Source: Paracoccaceae bacterium (GTDB lineage Bacteria; Pseudomonadota; Alphaproteobacteria; Rhodobacterales; Rhodobacteraceae). From it: a DNA stretch of 33,136 bases. The DNA is taken from positions 1 to 33,136 of the forward strand of contig CANFSY010000016.1 in NCBI GenBank assembly GCA_947449875.1. Reading direction: 5' to 3'. This document shows positions 14,787 through 24,200 of the stretch, piece by piece (position 1 is the first letter of the stretch; the number at the start of each line of letters is the position of its first letter). The notes under the pieces were generated by a model that saw nothing but the letters and a program-made list of their open reading frames with translations, made no database searches and was not told the origin of the DNA. Position numbers and translations under genes: made by a program.

Positions 14787-16853
14787 GTGTTTATTGATCC
14801 CATGACCTCTCCTGACCGATTGCTGCACCAAGTTTGGGGCTTTTCCGGGTTTCGTCCCGGTCAGGAAGAGATTGTGCAGGCGGTGATCGCCGGGCAAAAC
14901 ACCTTGGCCATCATGCCCACGGGTGGTGGAAAATCGCTGTGTTTCCAACTGCCTGCGCTGTGCCGTGACGGGGTGACAGTCGTGATCTCGCCGCTGATTG
15001 CACTGATGCGCGATCAGGTGCGCGCGCTGAAAGCGGCGGGGGTTGAAGCGGGTGCGCTGACATCGGGCAACACCGATCAAGAGACGGAAGAGGTCTTCGC
15101 AGCCCTTGATGAAGGTCGCTTGAAGCTTTTGTACCTTGCCCCCGAACGGCTGGCGGCCCCTGCCACCGTGCCCATGCTCAAACGCATCGGCGTCAGCCTG
15201 ATCGCGGTGGACGAGGCGCACTGCGTCAGCCAATGGGGCCACGACTTTCGCCCCGATTACCTGCGCATCGGCGCTTTGCGTCTGTCTTTGGGCGTACCAC
15301 TCGCCGCCTTTACCGCCACAGCCGATGCCGAAACCCGTGCCGAAATCACCACCCGCTTGTTTGATGGCACCCCGCCCGTCACCTTTCTGCGCGGCTTTGA
15401 CCGGCCCAACATTCGGCTGGCCTTTGCCGTCAAAGACAGCCCTCGCGACCAGATTTTGCACTATGCGGCGGCGCGCAAGGGGCAGTCGGGGATCATCTAT
15501 TGCTCCAGCCGCGCCAAGACCGAGGTTTTGGCCCTTGCCCTGCGCGCGGCGGGGCATCTGGTCTTGCACTATCACGCCGGGATGGAGGCGGAAGAGCGCC
15601 GTCAGGCCGAGCTGCGCTTTCAGCAGGAAGACGGGCTGATAGTGGTGGCGACCGTGGCCTTTGGCATGGGGATCGACAAGCCCGACATCCGCTGGGTGGC
15701 CCATGCCGATCTGCCCAAGTCGATCGAAGGCTATTATCAAGAAATCGGCCGCGCGGGCCGTGATGGGGCGCCGGCCGATACGCTGACGCTCTATGGCCCC
15801 GACGATATCCGCCTGCGCCGCCAGCAGATCGACGAGGGGGCCGCCCCCGCCGAACGCAAAGCCGCCGACCATGGGCGGCTGAATGCGCTGTTGGGTTTGG
15901 CCGAGGCGCTGGAATGTCGCCGTCAGGTCTTGCTGGCCTATTTCGGCGAAACCTCTGCCCCTTGCGGCAACTGCGACCTGTGCCAGCGCCCGCCCAAACT
16001 GTTTGACGCCACCGATGCGGTGCGCAAGGCTTTGTCAGCCGTTCTGCGCACGGGGGAAAGCTTTGGCGCGGGGCATTTGATTGATATTCTGACCGGCACG
16101 GCCACGCCCAAAGTGGTCGAACGCCGTCATGATCAGTTGCCCACCTTTGCCGTCGGGCGCGAGTTGTCTAAGCTCGCTTGGGCGGCGGTGTTTCGCCAGA
16201 TGATGGGCCGCGATCTGGTGCGCCCCGATGCCGAACGCTTTGGCGCTTTGCGCATGACGGATGCGGCCTTGCCCATTCTCAAAGGCCTACAAGCCATCAC
16301 CTTGCGCGCCGATACGGTTGAAAAGGCCCAAAAGGGCGACCGCAACATAGCGCGGGGCCAGGTGGACGAGGAAGATGTCGCCCTTCTCACCGCGCTCAAA
16401 GCCAAACGCCGCCATCTGGCCGAGGCGCAGGGCGTGCCCGCCTATGTGGTTTTCCCCGACAAGACGCTGATCGAAATGGCCGAAAATCGCCCGCAAACGC
16501 TTGACCAGATGATCGGAATCAACGGCATCGGTGCGCGCAAGCTGGAAAGCTACGGGCAGGCGTTTTTAGAGGTGATCTTGGGTGCCCGCCCGGACCCCGA
16601 ACATCCCGCCCGCCGCAAACTCGCCGGACGTGCCGCAGCCCCGCTGTTTGACCGCTTGGTAGAGGCGCAGTTGGCCCTGTCGCGGGGCGAGGATGGCACG
16701 GGCAAATACCTGTCTTGCACCCATTCCACCCTGCGCCAAATCGCCGAGCGTCGCCCGACCAGCCTTGACGCCTTGGCCGAGGTGCAAGGCATGGGGGCCC
16801 AAAAGGTCGAACGGTTCGGGGCGGCCTTTCTTGAGATTTTGCAGGACGGCTAG
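14787..16853 (+). CDS. recQ: ATP-dependent DNA helicase RecQ
   Basis: IMPTGGGKSLCFQLPAL, DEAHC, GYYQEIGRAGRDG, C-terminal zinc site, two HRDC-like repeats. ATG at 14802 is an alternative start. Confidence 0.95.
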   Translation: MFIDPMTSPDRLLHQVWGFSGFRPGQEEIVQAVIAGQNTLAIMPTGGGKSLCFQLPALCRDGVTVVISPLIALMRDQVRALKAAGVEAGALTSGNTDQETEEVFAALDEGRLKLLYLAPERLAAPATVPMLKRIGVSLIAVDEAHCVSQWGHDFRPDYLRIGALRLSLGVPLAAFTATADAETRAEITTRLFDGTPPVTFLRGFDRPNIRLAFAVKDSPRDQILHYAAARKGQSGIIYCSSRAKTEVLALALRAAGHLVLHYHAGMEAEERRQAELRFQQEDGLIVVATVAFGMGIDKPDIRWVAHADLPKSIEGYYQEIGRAGRDGAPADTLTLYGPDDIRLRRQQIDEGAAPAERKAADHGRLNALLGLAEALECRRQVLLAYFGETSAPCGNCDLCQRPPKLFDATDAVRKALSAVLRTGESFGAGHLIDILTGTATPKVVERRHDQLPTFAVGRELSKLAWAAVFRQMMGRDLVRPDAERFGALRMTDAALPILKGLQAITLRADTVEKAQKGDRNIARGQVDEEDVALLTALKAKRRHLAEAQGVPAYVVFPDKTLIEMAENRPQTLDQMIGINGIGARKLESYGQAFLEVILGARPDPEHPARRKLAGRAAAPLFDRLVEAQLALSRGEDGTGKYLSCTHSTLRQIAERRPTSLDALAEVQGMGAQKVERFGAAFLEILQDG

Positions 16854-18652
16854 GCCGTTTCCTGCGGCAATTCGCCCTCAGGCGGCAGCACACGCGCGCC
16901 TTGGGGGCAAAACTCCATCATCACATCGCGCAGGACCGCTTTTTGCAGCGGTTTGGACATGCGCCGGTCGATCCCTGCGGCCAAAAGGGGGGCAAGCTCT
17001 GCCCCCTCGGCATGGGCGGTCAGGGCGATGATGGGCAGGCGGGTGCCGCTTGCTTCGCCCTGCCGGATGGCAAGGGTCGCTTGGCACCCATCCATTTCCG
17101 GCATGGCGATATCCATGAAAATCAGATCGGGTTTGAAACTTTGCACCAGATGAACCGCTTGCCCCCCCGTGTTGGCAAAGGCCACTTCAACGGCCAGATC
17201 CCGCACCATCTTTTGAAAGACCAGTTGATTGGTGCGGTTGTCTTCAGCGACCAAGATGCGCATCGGGCGGGGTAGGTTATCCATTCCGCCAAGGTCCGCC
17301 CGATAGGGCATGGCCTTGCTATGCAGCTGCCCCAAGTATTGATACAGATCAGCCCGCCGGACAGGGCGCTGCACAACCGCCGCCAGCCCCTGCATTTTGT
17401 CGCGCCGTTGGGCCGCATCATCGCACATCAGCACCACGGGCATCGCCCGCAACTGCGCCAAAACGCCAAGATCGCCGTCGCCTACCACAGTCTGATCGAC
17501 AAAAACGGCGTCAAACTCTTGATCTTTATGAAATACTTCCAGCGCGGTATCGGCTGACGCGCACAGCGTCACCGATAGTCCCAAAGCGCGCAGTTGCCCT
17601 TCCAAGATGGCACAGGCCAGCGGGTGTTCGTCAATCACCAGCACGCGCCGCAGCCTGATCTGCGGCGGGGGGAGGGCGGGCACTTCGATCGCGGGCAGGG
17701 GCAAGCGCAGCCCGAAACTTGCGCCGCGACCAAGATCGGAATCGACCCAGATCGTGCCCTGCATCCGCGCGACGAGGTTCTTGGCGATCGAAAGGCCCAG
17801 CCCCAGGCCGTGACCTGTCTGCGCGCCGACCTGATGGAACGGGTCAAAGATCCGCCCAAGGTCTTGCGGTGCAATGCCAATTCCTGTGTCTTCGACGGTG
17901 ATATGCACATGATGGGGGCCAAGCCCCGCCTCAATCCCCATCGCGCGGATCAAGACATGGCCCTGCGCTGTAAACTTTACCGCATTGCTAACAAGATTGG
18001 TCAAAACCTGCCGCAAACGGCCCCCGTCGCCGATGAACTGTGCGGGCAGACAAGGGTCGTAATCAATCAGCAGACGGATGCCTTTTGCGCGGGCAGCAGG
18101 CAGCATCAACAGCGCGATTTCGTGGATCAAAGCGTCCAGATCAAAGGGTTCGGCCAAGATTTCCAGATCATCTGCCGCGCCCTTTGCCCAATCCAGAATG
18201 CTTTGCGAAACCCCCAAAGCCGCCTTGGCCGAGGCGTTGATCGTTTCGGCAAGAACGCGCTGCTCGTGCGTTAACGTCGTGTCAGACAAAAGCTGCGCCA
18301 AGCCCGCCACACCGGTCAGCGGCGTGCGGATTTCATGGGCGATTTCGGCCAGACGGGCGGCCATGGGGCGGTCATCGGTCTGGGGTGCTGCCTGCGGCTT
18401 GGCTCTGGCGATCAACGCTTTGGCCAAACGACCTTCGTCTTGACCGATCTGTTGGCCAAGCGATTGCACCCGCAGGCCCAGCCTTTGCAGACGTGTCGTC
18501 AAAGCTTGGCGGTGCGCGCCCCGCACGCTGTGTGCGGCGGTTCTGATCTGCCGCTCCGTTTCCAATTCTTGAAAAACGTCCATCTGATCCTCTGCCAGTT
18601 CAAGCACCCAAGAGTCGGGCAGAGATGAATTCCGCCCCACCCTTTCTCCCAT
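16850..18652 (-). CDS. Cytoplasmic hybrid sensor histidine kinase (HisKA-HATPase-REC-REC)
   Basis: EIAHEIRTPLTGVAGLAQ H-box, VTNLVSNAVKFT-type N-box, GIGIAPQDLGRIF, GHGLGLGLSI, and two receiver-like domains. Start at ATG 18652 (MGERVGRNSS). Confidence 0.88.
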   Translation of the reverse strand: MGERVGRNSSLPDSWVLELAEDQMDVFQELETERQIRTAAHSVRGAHRQALTTRLQRLGLRVQSLGQQIGQDEGRLAKALIARAKPQAAPQTDDRPMAARLAEIAHEIRTPLTGVAGLAQLLSDTTLTHEQRVLAETINASAKAALGVSQSILDWAKGAADDLEILAEPFDLDALIHEIALLMLPAARAKGIRLLIDYDPCLPAQFIGDGGRLRQVLTNLVSNAVKFTAQGHVLIRAMGIEAGLGPHHVHITVEDTGIGIAPQDLGRIFDPFHQVGAQTGHGLGLGLSIAKNLVARMQGTIWVDSDLGRGASFGLRLPLPAIEVPALPPPQIRLRRVLVIDEHPLACAILEGQLRALGLSVTLCASADTALEVFHKDQEFDAVFVDQTVVGDGDLGVLAQLRAMPVVLMCDDAAQRRDKMQGLAAVVQRPVRRADLYQYLGQLHSKAMPYRADLGGMDNLPRPMRILVAEDNRTNQLVFQKMVRDLAVEVAFANTGGQAVHLVQSFKPDLIFMDIAMPEMDGCQATLAIRQGEASGTRLPIIALTAHAEGAELAPLLAAGIDRRMSKPLQKAVLRDVMMEFCPQGARVLPPEGELPQETA

Positions 18653-18752
18653 AATGCCGCATGCAGATGAACGCCTTCTTAACGCCGTTGCGGTGAGAAT
18701 CCTTGCTCCGACAGGGTCACCATGCGACATTGCGCAGCAGATTTTCAGGAGA

Positions 18753-21700
18753 ATGGCGATGATTGGCTTGGCAATGCGCGGCGTAGCGGCCTTGGCTTTC
18801 GGGCTGGTGGTGGCAAACACGGGTTTGGCACAGGCCGATGGTCTTATTCCCGCAAAGCGCCTGTCGCTGTCGCAGAACACCGATCTGCCGGGCGGCGATT
18901 TGGCGTCAATCTTCGACACCACGCTGAATGCTTGTGAAACCGCCTGCCTTGCCAACGCAACCTGCGAAGCGATGACGTTTAACACCAAGAACGGATCGTG
19001 CTTTCTCAAGCAGGGTGCGGGCGATCCGGTGGCCTATGACGGGGCCTATTCCGGTTATGTCCTAAAAGCCGACCCGGGGGCAGAGGATGTGGCGCGCAAA
19101 CGTCGGGCAGAGCTGACCTTTCTGCCCGATTGGGATATTTCTGCCGCAACAGATATCGCCGCCGATATGGACAATCGCCATGTGACCGATGGCTATACGG
19201 CTGAAGAGCACATAACTTCTGCCGCCGAGGCCGAAGGAAGTGGCGATTTTGCCGCTGCCTTTCGCTATACCGGTGCCGCGCTGAATGTCGCGGACACGGC
19301 CGAGAATTGGTCAAACTACGCCCGCCTGCTGCTTCTGGCGGCAGACGGCGATCAAGACAACGCCGCAACCTGGCGCGACGAGGCCTTTCGCGCCACGATC
19401 AACGCCTATCTGCGCGCCGATGATGTGGCCTTGCAACACTCGGTTCTGGTGCAAATGGGGCAGGCGCTGGAAATCATCGACCGTGGTCGCGATATGGTGC
19501 AGGCCCTGCGTTTGGCGCAAAGCCTGCAGCAGCGCGACGATACGGCGGCGATGTTGGACGATGCCGCCGGCAAATACGGCTTTCGCGTGCTGGACAATCA
19601 GGTGCAGACCGAAACCAACCGCCCGCGCATCTGTGTGACCTTTTCGGAAGATTTGGTCGCCACGGGGGTGGATTACACCTCTTTTGTCAAGCTGCCCGAG
19701 GCTGGGTTGTCTGTGGCGCTTGATGGCGCGCGGCAGTTGTGTGTCGAAGGCATCTCTTATGGCACCGGCTACCAGCTGACCTTTCGCAAAGGCCTGCCCG
19801 CCGCCACGGGCGAGACGCTGCTGCACGGTGTCAAAATCGCGGCCTATATCCGTGACCGTGCGCCCAGCGTGCATTTTGCGGGACGCGGTTATGTTTTGCC
19901 CCGCACGGGGGCGGCGTCGATCCCTGTGGTCAGTGTCAACACCGACACGCTGGATCTGGAGTTGTGGAAGGTCACAGACCGCAACCTTTTGCGCGCGCTT
20001 CAGGATGATTATTTCAACCAGCCGATGTATTCCTACCAAGAGCAAGATTTCGAAAGCAAATTGGGCAGCAAGCTTTGGTCGGGCACGGCCACGGTGGGCG
20101 CGGATATCAACCAAGACATCACCACCCGCCTGCCACTGGACGAGGCCATTGCAGGCCAGCCTGCGGGCATCTACGCCCTGCGCGCCACGGTGCCCCATGC
20201 TGATCCTTACGGCGCGGCCAGTTGGCAGTGGTTTGTCGTGTCAGACTTGGGTCTGACGACGATGAGCGGGGTCGATGGCCTGCATGTCTTTGTGCATGCT
20301 TTGGGCGATGCAACGCCTAAGGCGGGTGTCGAGGTGCAAGTGTTATCTTCGGCCAACGAGGTTCTGGGCACGGCCACCACCGATGATCAAGGCCACGCGC
20401 TGTTTGACGCGGGCTTGGTCCACGGCGCGGGCAGTGCGTCGCCCGCCATGATCGTGGCGCGCGATGGTGCTGCGGATCAGGCCTTTTTGTCGCTGACCGA
20501 CCCCGAATTTGACCTGTCCGATCGCGGCGTTGAAGGGTCAGAGGCCGCGCCCCCCGTGGATGTCTTTCTAACCACCGACCGTGGGGCCTACCGTGCCGGC
20601 GAAACCCTTCACGCCACGGCTTTGACGCGCGATGCCAAACAGGTGGCGATCACCGGCTTGCCGCTGACGGGCATTCTGACACGGCCCGACGGGGTGGAAT
20701 ATCTGCGCGCCTTGGCCGAAGACGCAGGCGCAGGGGGCCATGTGTTTGACTTTCCCATTGCCGATACAGCGCCCCGCGGGCGCTGGACGCTGTCGGTCTA
20801 TTCCGACCTTGAGGCGCCTGCGCTCAGTGCCAAGTCATTCCTTGTCGAGGATTTCTTGCCCGAGCGGATCGACGTGAAACTTGGGCTAGATGATGCGCCC
20901 CTGACTTTGGGCGCTGTGCCGCAGGTGTCTGTCGAGGCGGAATATCTGTTTGGTGCCCCCGCCTCTGATCTGGCCGTCGAAGGCGAAGTCATTCTGCGTG
21001 CGGCGCAAGGCTTGCAGGCTTGGCCGGGCTATGCCTTTGGCCGATTTGACGCCACCTTTGACGCGCAGGTCAACGCCTTTGCCAGCGTGCGGACCGATAC
21101 TGCGGGCCATGCGGTGATCAACGCCGCCCTCCCGCAGGTGCAAGACCCGCTGCGCCCGCTAGAGGCGGTGTTTGTCACCCGCGTGTCCGAAGGATCAGGC
21201 CGTCCGGTCGAGCGTAAGGTGACCAAGCCCTTGGCCCCCAGTGCGGCGATGATCGGCATCAAGCCGATGTTTGACGGCGTTGTGGCCGAAAACGCTCAAG
21301 CGCGGTTTGATCTGGTGGGGGTGGGCACAGACGAACACGCTGCCCCGATGTCGGCCCATTGGGAGCTGACGCGGATCGACACCAATTACCAGTGGTACCA
21401 CATCAACGGCAGTTGGAACTGGCAGCCCGTCACCTCGCGCACCCGCATGGGCGAGGGTGATGCAGACCTGACCGCAAGCGGCCCGTCAGAGATTACAGCC
21501 TCCGTCACATGGGGGGAATATGAACTGCGCGTGACGCGCGCCGATGGTCAGGCGGCGGTCAGTTCTGTTAAGTTCTACGCGGGCTGGTATGCGCCTGCTG
21601 ATGTGACCTCGACGCCCGACAGCCTTCCCCTGTCGCTGGATAAGCCCAGCTACGCCGTGGGCGATACGGCGATGCTGCGGATCGTGCCGCGTGCGGCGGG

Positions 21701-24200
21701 AACAGCCCTTGTAACGGTTCTATCCAATGCGGTCGTCTCGCATGTCGAGGTGCCCGTGACCGAGGGCGAAAACCTCATCCCCGTGCCCGTGACAGATGAC
21801 TGGGGCACAGGGGCCTATGTCACCGCAGAGGTGCTGCGCCCGATGGATGTGGCCGCAGGCCGCAATCCGGCGCGGGCCTTGGGGTTGGCCTATGCCAAGA
21901 TTGATCCGGGCACCCGCGCCCTGACCGCCACAATCGAAACCGCCCCCGAGGCTGCACCGCGCGGCCCCATGGACATTGCCGTCAAGGTGGCGGGTGTGGA
22001 AGCGGGGGATGTGGCCTATGTCACGGTCGCGGCCGTCGATGTCGGCATCTTGAACCTGACAGGCTACACCCCGCCAGATCCGCAAGGCCATTACTTTGGC
22101 CAGCGCAAGCTGGGCGTTGGCATCCGCGACCTGTACGGGCGCTTGATTGACGGGCTGAACGGCGCGCAGGGCGAGGTGCGCTCTGGCGGGGATGCGGGGG
22201 CCAATGCCCGCCTGCAAGCCCCGCCGCCCACAGAACACCTGGTCGCCAATTTCGCAGGCCCCGTGCAGGTGGGTGCGGATGGCTATGCCCACGTCAGCTT
22301 TGATCTGCCCGCCTTTAACGGCACCGTCAAAGTCATGGCCGTGGCGTGGAGCACGCGCGGCGTGGGCCAAGCCAGCACCGATGTGCTGGTGCGCGATCCG
22401 GTTGTGGTCACCGCCAGCCTGCCACGCTTTTTGCAACCGGGCGATGAAAGCCGCCTGCGGCTAGAGATTGTCCACGCCACCGGCCCTGCGGGGGACATGG
22501 GGCTGAGTGTCACCTCAACAGGGCTGATCCTTGGGGAGGTGCCTGACAGCGTGACGCTGACCGACAAAGGCTCTGCCGTGGTTGAGGTGCCGGTAACGGC
22601 GGAGGCACTGGGCTTGCAGACGGTGGAAGTCACCCTGACCACGCCCGATGGCAAGGTTTTGACCAAAGACCTTGCCCTTCCGGTGCAGGTGAGTGACCCG
22701 TTGATTGCGCTGGTCAGCCGCTTTGATCTGGCCAAGGGGCAAAGCTTCACCTTTGACGCCAATGTCTTTGCGGGGCTGTCGCCCACTTCGGCCAAAGCCG
22801 TGATGGCGATTGGCCCGATTGCGCGGCTGAATGCGCCGGGGGTTATGGCGGCGCTGGATGCTTACCCCTATGGCTGCACCGAACAGATCACCTCAAAGGC
22901 CATGCCTTTGCTGTATTTTGACCAAGTGGCGCAGGCACTGGACCTGCCCGGTGCCCATGACATCCAAGGCCGCGTGACCCAAGCGATTGCCGATGTGCTG
23001 ACCAAGCAAGACGCCTCGGGCGCGTTCGGGCTGTGGCAACCCGTCTCGGGCGATATGTGGCTGGATGCCTATGTCACCGACTTTTTGTCGCGCGCCAAAG
23101 CGCAGGGCTATGCGGTGCCCGACCACGCTTTCCGCCAAGCACTGGATAACCTGCGCAACCAAGTCAACTACTATGCCGATTTTGATACGGGTGGCGAGCC
23201 TTTGGCCTATGCGTTGATGGTTCTGGCCCGTGAAGGCGCCGCCGCCATGGGCGATCTGCGCTACTATGCCGATGTTAAGGGCGACGCTTTTGCCACGCCC
23301 ACCGCCATGGCCCAGCTGGGTGCTGCCTTGGCCAGCTACGGCGACCAACCCCGTGCTGACCGGATGTTTGGCAAAGCCGTTGCCCTGCTGGACGGTCTGC
23401 CCCCCAGCGAAGACCAAATCCTGCGCGCCGATTACGGCACGCCTTTGCGCGATGCGGCGGCTGTGCTGGCCTTGGGGGTTGAGGCAGGGTCAAACGTTAT
23501 CGACCGCGATGCGCTGATCAGCCGGATTGCCACCGACGGTGTGCTGTCGACACAAGAGGCGACCTGGTCGCTGCTGGCGACCCATGCCATGCTCGACAGC
23601 GCAGACGGTTCTGGCATCAGCTTTGACGGCCAACCCGCCACGGGTCCCTTGGTCAAGGTGCTGGACGCCACCCTGACCGATCCGGTGGTGGTGACAAACG
23701 CGGGTGAAGACACCAGCGTAACCCTGACCACCTTGGGTGTGCCCACCGATCCGGTAACCGCGGGCGGCAATGGCTACGCCATCACGCGCAGCCTTTACAC
23801 CCTAGACGGCCAGCCCGCCCAGTGGGAGGGGGCAACCGTGGGCCAAAGGGTCTTGGTCGTGCTGGAAATCACCCCCTATGGTCGCGGCGAAGCGCGCCTG
23901 ATGGTCACCGACCCGCTCCCCGCAGGCTATGAGATTGACAACCCCAACCTCATGATCGCAGGCGCGGTTCCTGCCCTTGATTTCCTGACCCTGACGACTG
24001 AGGCGACTCATGCCGAATTCCGCCAAGACCGCTTTGTCGCGGCGGTAGACCGCAGGGACAACGGCGCCTTCCGCTTGGCCTATATCGTTCGGGCGGTGTC
24101 GCCGGGCACCTATCATCAAGCCGCAGCCTCGGTTGAGGATATGTACCGCCCCGATCTGACCGCGCATACCGACTCGGGTAGTGTCACCGTGGCTCCCTGA
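18753..24200 (+). CDS. Alpha-2-macroglobulin family lipoprotein/secreted protein with N-terminal PAN/apple-like domain (YfhM-like)
   Basis: Signal-like MAMIGLAMRGVAALAFGLVVANTGLAQA, Cys-rich PAN-like segment, GAYRAGETLHATALTRD, thioester YPYGCTEQ (TGC at 22874). Confidence 0.92.
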   Translation: MAMIGLAMRGVAALAFGLVVANTGLAQADGLIPAKRLSLSQNTDLPGGDLASIFDTTLNACETACLANATCEAMTFNTKNGSCFLKQGAGDPVAYDGAYSGYVLKADPGAEDVARKRRAELTFLPDWDISAATDIAADMDNRHVTDGYTAEEHITSAAEAEGSGDFAAAFRYTGAALNVADTAENWSNYARLLLLAADGDQDNAATWRDEAFRATINAYLRADDVALQHSVLVQMGQALEIIDRGRDMVQALRLAQSLQQRDDTAAMLDDAAGKYGFRVLDNQVQTETNRPRICVTFSEDLVATGVDYTSFVKLPEAGLSVALDGARQLCVEGISYGTGYQLTFRKGLPAATGETLLHGVKIAAYIRDRAPSVHFAGRGYVLPRTGAASIPVVSVNTDTLDLELWKVTDRNLLRALQDDYFNQPMYSYQEQDFESKLGSKLWSGTATVGADINQDITTRLPLDEAIAGQPAGIYALRATVPHADPYGAASWQWFVVSDLGLTTMSGVDGLHVFVHALGDATPKAGVEVQVLSSANEVLGTATTDDQGHALFDAGLVHGAGSASPAMIVARDGAADQAFLSLTDPEFDLSDRGVEGSEAAPPVDVFLTTDRGAYRAGETLHATALTRDAKQVAITGLPLTGILTRPDGVEYLRALAEDAGAGGHVFDFPIADTAPRGRWTLSVYSDLEAPALSAKSFLVEDFLPERIDVKLGLDDAPLTLGAVPQVSVEAEYLFGAPASDLAVEGEVILRAAQGLQAWPGYAFGRFDATFDAQVNAFASVRTDTAGHAVINAALPQVQDPLRPLEAVFVTRVSEGSGRPVERKVTKPLAPSAAMIGIKPMFDGVVAENAQARFDLVGVGTDEHAAPMSAHWELTRIDTNYQWYHINGSWNWQPVTSRTRMGEGDADLTASGPSEITASVTWGEYELRVTRADGQAAVSSVKFYAGWYAPADVTSTPDSLPLSLDKPSYAVGDTAMLRIVPRAAGTALVTVLSNAVVSHVEVPVTEGENLIPVPVTDDWGTGAYVTAEVLRPMDVAAGRNPARALGLAYAKIDPGTRALTATIETAPEAAPRGPMDIAVKVAGVEAGDVAYVTVAAVDVGILNLTGYTPPDPQGHYFGQRKLGVGIRDLYGRLIDGLNGAQGEVRSGGDAGANARLQAPPPTEHLVANFAGPVQVGADGYAHVSFDLPAFNGTVKVMAVAWSTRGVGQASTDVLVRDPVVVTASLPRFLQPGDESRLRLEIVHATGPAGDMGLSVTSTGLILGEVPDSVTLTDKGSAVVEVPVTAEALGLQTVEVTLTTPDGKVLTKDLALPVQVSDPLIALVSRFDLAKGQSFTFDANVFAGLSPTSAKAVMAIGPIARLNAPGVMAALDAYPYGCTEQITSKAMPLLYFDQVAQALDLPGAHDIQGRVTQAIADVLTKQDASGAFGLWQPVSGDMWLDAYVTDFLSRAKAQGYAVPDHAFRQALDNLRNQVNYYADFDTGGEPLAYALMVLAREGAAAMGDLRYYADVKGDAFATPTAMAQLGAALASYGDQPRADRMFGKAVALLDGLPPSEDQILRADYGTPLRDAAAVLALGVEAGSNVIDRDALISRIATDGVLSTQEATWSLLATHAMLDSADGSGISFDGQPATGPLVKVLDATLTDPVVVTNAGEDTSVTLTTLGVPTDPVTAGGNGYAITRSLYTLDGQPAQWEGATVGQRVLVVLEITPYGRGEARLMVTDPLPAGYEIDNPNLMIAGAVPALDFLTLTTEATHAEFRQDRFVAAVDRRDNGAFRLAYIVRAVSPGTYHQAAASVEDMYRPDLTAHTDSGSVTVAP

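Noticed and set aside
14550-15872. 440-aa minus ORF opposite yggT/recQ
   Set aside because: Antisense to unambiguous recQ helicase motifs; sequence is low-complexity His/Gln/Gly-rich.
18653-19009. Upstream extension of the histidine kinase ORF to 19009
   Set aside because: Antisense to the A2M signal peptide/PAN region; no protein-like content before MGERVGRNSS.
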